From Nocardioides marinus (GTDB lineage Bacteria; Pseudomonadota; Alphaproteobacteria; Rhodobacterales; Rhodobacteraceae), in contig JAHVJD010000008.1 in the NCBI GenBank assembly GCA_019801415.1, positions 124,001-188,000 of the forward strand: DNA of 64,000 nt, written 5' to 3'. The notes under the pieces were generated by a model. The model was not told the DNA's origin and ran no database searches. It was given only the letters and a program-made list of their open reading frames with translations. Made by a program: the position numbers and the translations under genes. The first letter of the stretch is position 1. Every line of letters begins with the position of its first letter. Of this stretch, positions 61,746 through 64,000 are shown piece after piece.

Positions 61746-61959
61746 ACCCATGATAGCGCAAAGCTAACGGCACCTTTGCGCAGGAAGTGACCTTTGCAAA
61801 GACGACAGATCTTGCGATTTTGCGGACGATCCATGCCGCAGGTGCAATAAGAAGAGCTGACCTTTGCCGCAGGTGCAGCCACCGACGACCCTCGAAGGTC
61901 AGTAGTGCGGGGCGAAGCGGCCGTTGGCGGCGTCCGCTCAATGGCCGCATTGGTGGATG

Positions 61960-62355
61960 TCAGGCCGCTGCTGTCGCTTCGATCTCGAAGAGCAGTCCAG
62001 GAATGGCAAGGCGTGTCACGCCCAACAGTGTCATGGGCGGGGCAACCTGATGGGGTCCGAACCGCATGCCCATCAGGTCGAAGTTCTTAAGGGCCTCGTC
62101 GACGTCTGTTGCGTAAACCCCGAGCTTGATCACATTGCTCAGGTCCATCCCTGCGCGCTCCAGAACCGCTTCGAGGTTGTCGAGCGCAAGGGTGATCTGC
62201 GCACGCATGTCGCCGGGATGTTGCGGGTTGCCTTCGCCATCCACGGCGGTCTGGCCCGCGCAGATCACTTGCCGCGTTGCGCCGTCGATCACTTCGGCCT
62301 GATTGTAGCCCAGCTTGATCGACCAGTCCCATGGGTTCACCGCAGTCCGTTCCAT
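61960..62355 (-). CDS. RidA/YjgF-family protein
   Basis: 131 residues. Family marks: VICAGQTAVDGEGNPQHPGDMRAQITLALDNLEAVLERAGMDLSNVIKLGVYATDVDEALKNFD and a late GVTRLAIPGLLFEIEATA, with the conserved RLAxPxLLxEIE arginine context for the deaminase site. RidA enzymes deaminate reactive enamines/imines; many homologues have other or unknown roles. AAGGAG precedes the ATG. Divergent from a WYL regulator gene that probably controls it. Confidence 0.9.
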   Translation of the reverse strand: MERTAVNPWDWSIKLGYNQAEVIDGATRQVICAGQTAVDGEGNPQHPGDMRAQITLALDNLEAVLERAGMDLSNVIKLGVYATDVDEALKNFDLMGMRFGPHQVAPPMTLLGVTRLAIPGLLFEIEATAAA

Positions 62356-62403
62356 ATCGCAAACTCCTTGTTTTCAGTTGCAGGAATCGGTGTAGAAAGA
62401 AAC

Positions 62404-62422
62404 GGTGCCAAAATATGGCACC
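62404..62422. promoter_or_regulatory. Operator-like inverted repeat between ridA-type and WYL genes
   Basis: GGTGCCA-AAATA-TGGCACC, a perfect 7-bp inverted repeat with a 5-bp gap, centred in the 87-bp divergent spacer. It is 20 bp before the WYL ATG and a likely binding site for the WYL protein. Confidence 0.7.
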
Positions 62423-62442
62423 TTTTCTGGTAGCGTGCCGAA

Positions 62443-63168
62443 ATGAATGTAAGACTCAGACATGACGCGATCGTGCGGACGCTTCGCCGCAACGGCACAG
62501 CCACTATAGATACTCTGGCCCAAGAGGTCGGTGCGTCCCGCCGCACTGTTCTGCGCGACATCTCTGCCCTTCGTGACGCGGGTTTTGTCATCCATTCCGA
62601 TGTTGGGCGCGGCGGCGGACTGCAACTTGATCCGCAGTCCGTTCAGACGAGCGCGAAGCTGACGGTCCCGGAGGTCTTTGCCCTTTTGATCAGTGTCGCG
62701 GCGATGCGTGCCGCCGGGAACCTGCCGTTTTCTGATCTCGCGGATGCGGGGCTTGCCAAGATCGAGAAGGCGCTGCCGCCGGACAAGGTAAAGGATCTTC
62801 GAACGTTCCTGGAGTGCTTGCACATCGGTCAGGTGTCGCCGCTTCAGGATTTATCAGACATGGGCCGAATGGACCCGGATCTGCTCCCGACTTTTGAGCG
62901 GGCCTTTCTGGGTCGCCACCTCATCCGGTTTGACTATCGAGACGCAAAAGGGCGCGCGACCCGGCGCGAGTTGGAACCGCAAGCCATGCTGATCCTGCAG
63001 CCCCTGTGGTATCTTGTCGGCTGGGACCCGGCGCGCGCCGATTTTCGGCATTTCAGAATGGACAGGATCAGCCACCCGGAGGTGATGGAAGACACAGGGT
63101 TTCGCCGCCGGCATGTGCCCTTCGAAGACGATGTCTGCCCCTACGACGCATTGCAGAGCCGGACGTAG
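62443..63168 (+). CDS. WYL-domain transcriptional regulator (YafY-like)
   Basis: 241 residues. N-terminal HTH_11 (IVRTLRRNGTATIDTLAQEVGASRRTVLRDISALRDAGFVI) and a WYL domain whose name-giving motif is present as LWYLVGWDP, followed by FRMDRISHPEV. WYL proteins sense small ligands or nucleic acids. It is divergent from the RidA-type gene with a perfect operator between them, so the pair looks like a self-contained regulated module. It is flanked on both sides by mobile-element debris. Confidence 0.9.
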   Translation: MNVRLRHDAIVRTLRRNGTATIDTLAQEVGASRRTVLRDISALRDAGFVIHSDVGRGGGLQLDPQSVQTSAKLTVPEVFALLISVAAMRAAGNLPFSDLADAGLAKIEKALPPDKVKDLRTFLECLHIGQVSPLQDLSDMGRMDPDLLPTFERAFLGRHLIRFDYRDAKGRATRRELEPQAMLILQPLWYLVGWDPARADFRHFRMDRISHPEVMEDTGFRRRHVPFEDDVCPYDALQSRT

Positions 63169-63623
63169 AGGGTGCCCGCATGATGACCCGCGTCTGGTAG
63201 AAATGGCTCAATGCGGACTTGCGGCGATGCGGCGCCTGGATTTTGGCAAGCAGATGCTTGCATGAGCCACGGGATGACGCCAGTCAGCCCAATTCAGACG
63301 TTAGCACGATGCGCGGCGACGCCCTCGTCGCAAGCGCGAAGGATCCAGCCAGATTTCCCGAAAGCAGACCTCCAGGGCTGCAAAGTTGACCAGGACGATG
63401 CTGCGCCCCGCTCGAAGGTCGGAAGGGCGCAGATAGCGACATTTGAAAATCCAGTCTTTCGCCCGCCTAAAGCGGGCAACCTCGTAGCGTTGTTACCGCC
63501 AAAAGCTGCCCTTCGCCGCGGTTGCCGTTGCAAAGCAACATCCAGATTCGGCTCAGTGAACAGAGCCACCGTTCGTCCTGTGCGGCGAGAGATCAAAGCG
63601 TGTCCTTAAGGGGGGGGGCAGAA
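63169..63623. other. Gene-poor stretch before the AT-rich tail
   Basis: About 455 bp after the WYL gene. Open frames of 100-132 codons exist on both strands (63211-63609 plus, 63294-63596 minus) but neither has a ribosome-binding site or a family resemblance. A run of nine G residues lies at 63610-63618. I see no real gene here. Confidence 0.4.
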
Positions 63624-63646
63624 AGTTGTATAAAATGAATACAACT
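63624..63646. promoter_or_regulatory. Inverted repeat upstream of the AT-rich gene fragment
   Basis: AGTTGTAT-AAAATGA-ATACAACT, a perfect 8-bp repeat with a 7-bp gap, 83 bp upstream of the truncated AT-rich gene. It is a candidate operator or promoter element that came with that gene. Confidence 0.5.
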
Positions 63647-63729
63647 CACTTGTAGTAGGTTGTCACTAGATAAATACGCGGTATCTATCTGTGCATTCCT
63701 TTTCTGGATCTAAGCTTAGGGTTCCATGC

Positions 63730-63837
63730 ATGAATAGATACAAGTTTGTAACGGGGTATTCAGGTGGAGCTGAATTTTACGTTGACAAAGAAATGTTTCA
63801 AGGTGTCGTAGGGTCAGGATTCATAATTAGTAGATGA
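63730..63837 (+). pseudogene. 5' fragment of an AT-rich foreign gene, cut by an IS end
   Basis: From ATG 63730 the frame reads MNRYKFVTGYSGGAEFYVDK and continues EMFQGVV, then enters the IS end (about 63811) and stops at 63837. Codons are AT-rich (AAT, TTT, GAA, AAA), unlike the rest of the window. About 27 native codons survive. The family is not recognisable. It lies with its own AT-rich upstream region, so it is probably a horizontally acquired gene later broken by insertion. Confidence 0.55.
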
Positions 63838-63922
63838 CGGTTGCTGCGAGGGCGAGGGCTGAGAGGAAGACTTTCGGACAGCGGTCAAAGCGGGTAGCCA
63901 CGCGCCTCCAGTCCTTGTGGGG
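63811..63922 (-). mobile_element. End of an IS5-family element with transposase C-terminus
   Basis: The element end starts GGGTCAGGATTCATAATTAG. On the minus strand the last transposase codons read HKDWRRVATRFDRCPK followed by VFLSALALAATVIY and a TAA stop at 63827-63829. This is the C-terminal end of IS5-type transposases. Recognisable sequence stops at about 63922, where the second copy of the 37-bp repeat begins. Confidence 0.78.
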
Positions 63923-63959
63923 AGCCTGATCCGACTGGTCCGGTTTGATTGTTAGTGCA
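63923..63959 (+). repeat. 37-bp imperfect direct repeat, copy 2
   Basis: Second copy of the repeat at 60981-61017, same orientation. The core TGGTCCGGTTTGATTGTTA at 63936-63954 is followed by GTGCA. The 41 bases after it, to the window edge, hold no feature I can name. Confidence 0.7.
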
Positions 63960-64000
63960 TGACTGGCCTTTGGTCCATCGGGACGATGGTTTCTGGCGCA

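Noticed and set aside
63211-63609. Open frames of 100-132 codons on both strands near the right end
   Set aside because: No ribosome-binding site, family resemblance or consistent codon pattern; both strands open is expected in GC-rich non-coding DNA.

Overview
The window is GC-rich, densely coded DNA from an alphaproteobacterium, most likely a marine Rhodobacteraceae (Roseobacter group). The evidence is a recognisable DMSP lyase gene (dddP) beside a BCCT transporter, a compact alphaproteobacterial che locus, class III alcohol dehydrogenase, IorA/IorB-type oxidoreductase genes and IS5-family debris. I see no rRNA, tRNA or CRISPR array. Most genes sit in tight operons with 1-11 bp overlaps; mobile-element remnants lie at about 45.9-46.7 kb and 61.0-64.0 kb.

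Layout: (1) 1-2.36 kb, molybdate transporter modABC (minus), modC cut by the window edge. (2) 2.46-11.87 kb, a complete chemotaxis locus around a divergent promoter region: mcp-cheB-cheD leftward; STAS protein-cheY-cheA-cheW-cheR-second receiver-small CheZ-like protein rightward. CheB has a degenerate receiver, and the MCP carries a C-terminal CheR/CheB tether. (3) 12.2-22.1 kb, a catabolic region: FAD/NAD(P)-binding protein, LysR regulator, a divergent aspartase/fumarase-superfamily lyase, aldehyde dehydrogenase, aldo/keto reductase, DddP and a BCCT carrier. A perfect 34-bp palindrome lies between the lysR gene and the lyase. (4) 22.2-26.9 kb, a four-gene operon of exported proteins led by a von Willebrand factor A protein, function unknown. 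(5) 27.2-31.5 kb, an Asp/Asn module: Asp/Glu racemase, HTH regulator, Ala/Gly-type symporter, asparaginase. (6) 31.9-34.7 kb, HIT protein, formaldehyde-detoxifying alcohol dehydrogenase and a divergent LysR.

(7) 34.7-45.8 kb, an exopolysaccharide cluster: Wzy/ligase-like, Wzz-like, a fused WecG-type glycosyltransferase plus initiating sugar transferase, GalU, Wza-like lipoprotein, Wzx-like flippase and three glycosyltransferases. It ends at a decayed IS5-type element. (8) 47.3-60.8 kb, an apparently single metabolic system transcribed divergently from a short AT-rich spacer: a five-gene peptide/opine-type ABC importer and a flavoprotein leftward; an isatin-hydrolase-like cyclase, a second related flavoprotein, a MarR regulator and an indolepyruvate:ferredoxin oxidoreductase-like pair rightward. 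This is the strongest candidate for an undescribed pathway, perhaps for an indolic or aryl-pyruvate-yielding compound.

(9) 61-64 kb, a mosaic of debris: a frameshifted serine recombinase tail, a RidA/WYL pair with a clear operator, an AT-rich gene cut by an IS5-family end, and two copies of a 37-bp repeat lying exactly where recognisable genes break off. Start sites were chosen from ribosome-binding sites and domain starts and several are uncertain, as stated in the entries. All functional assignments come from reading motifs, not from database searches.
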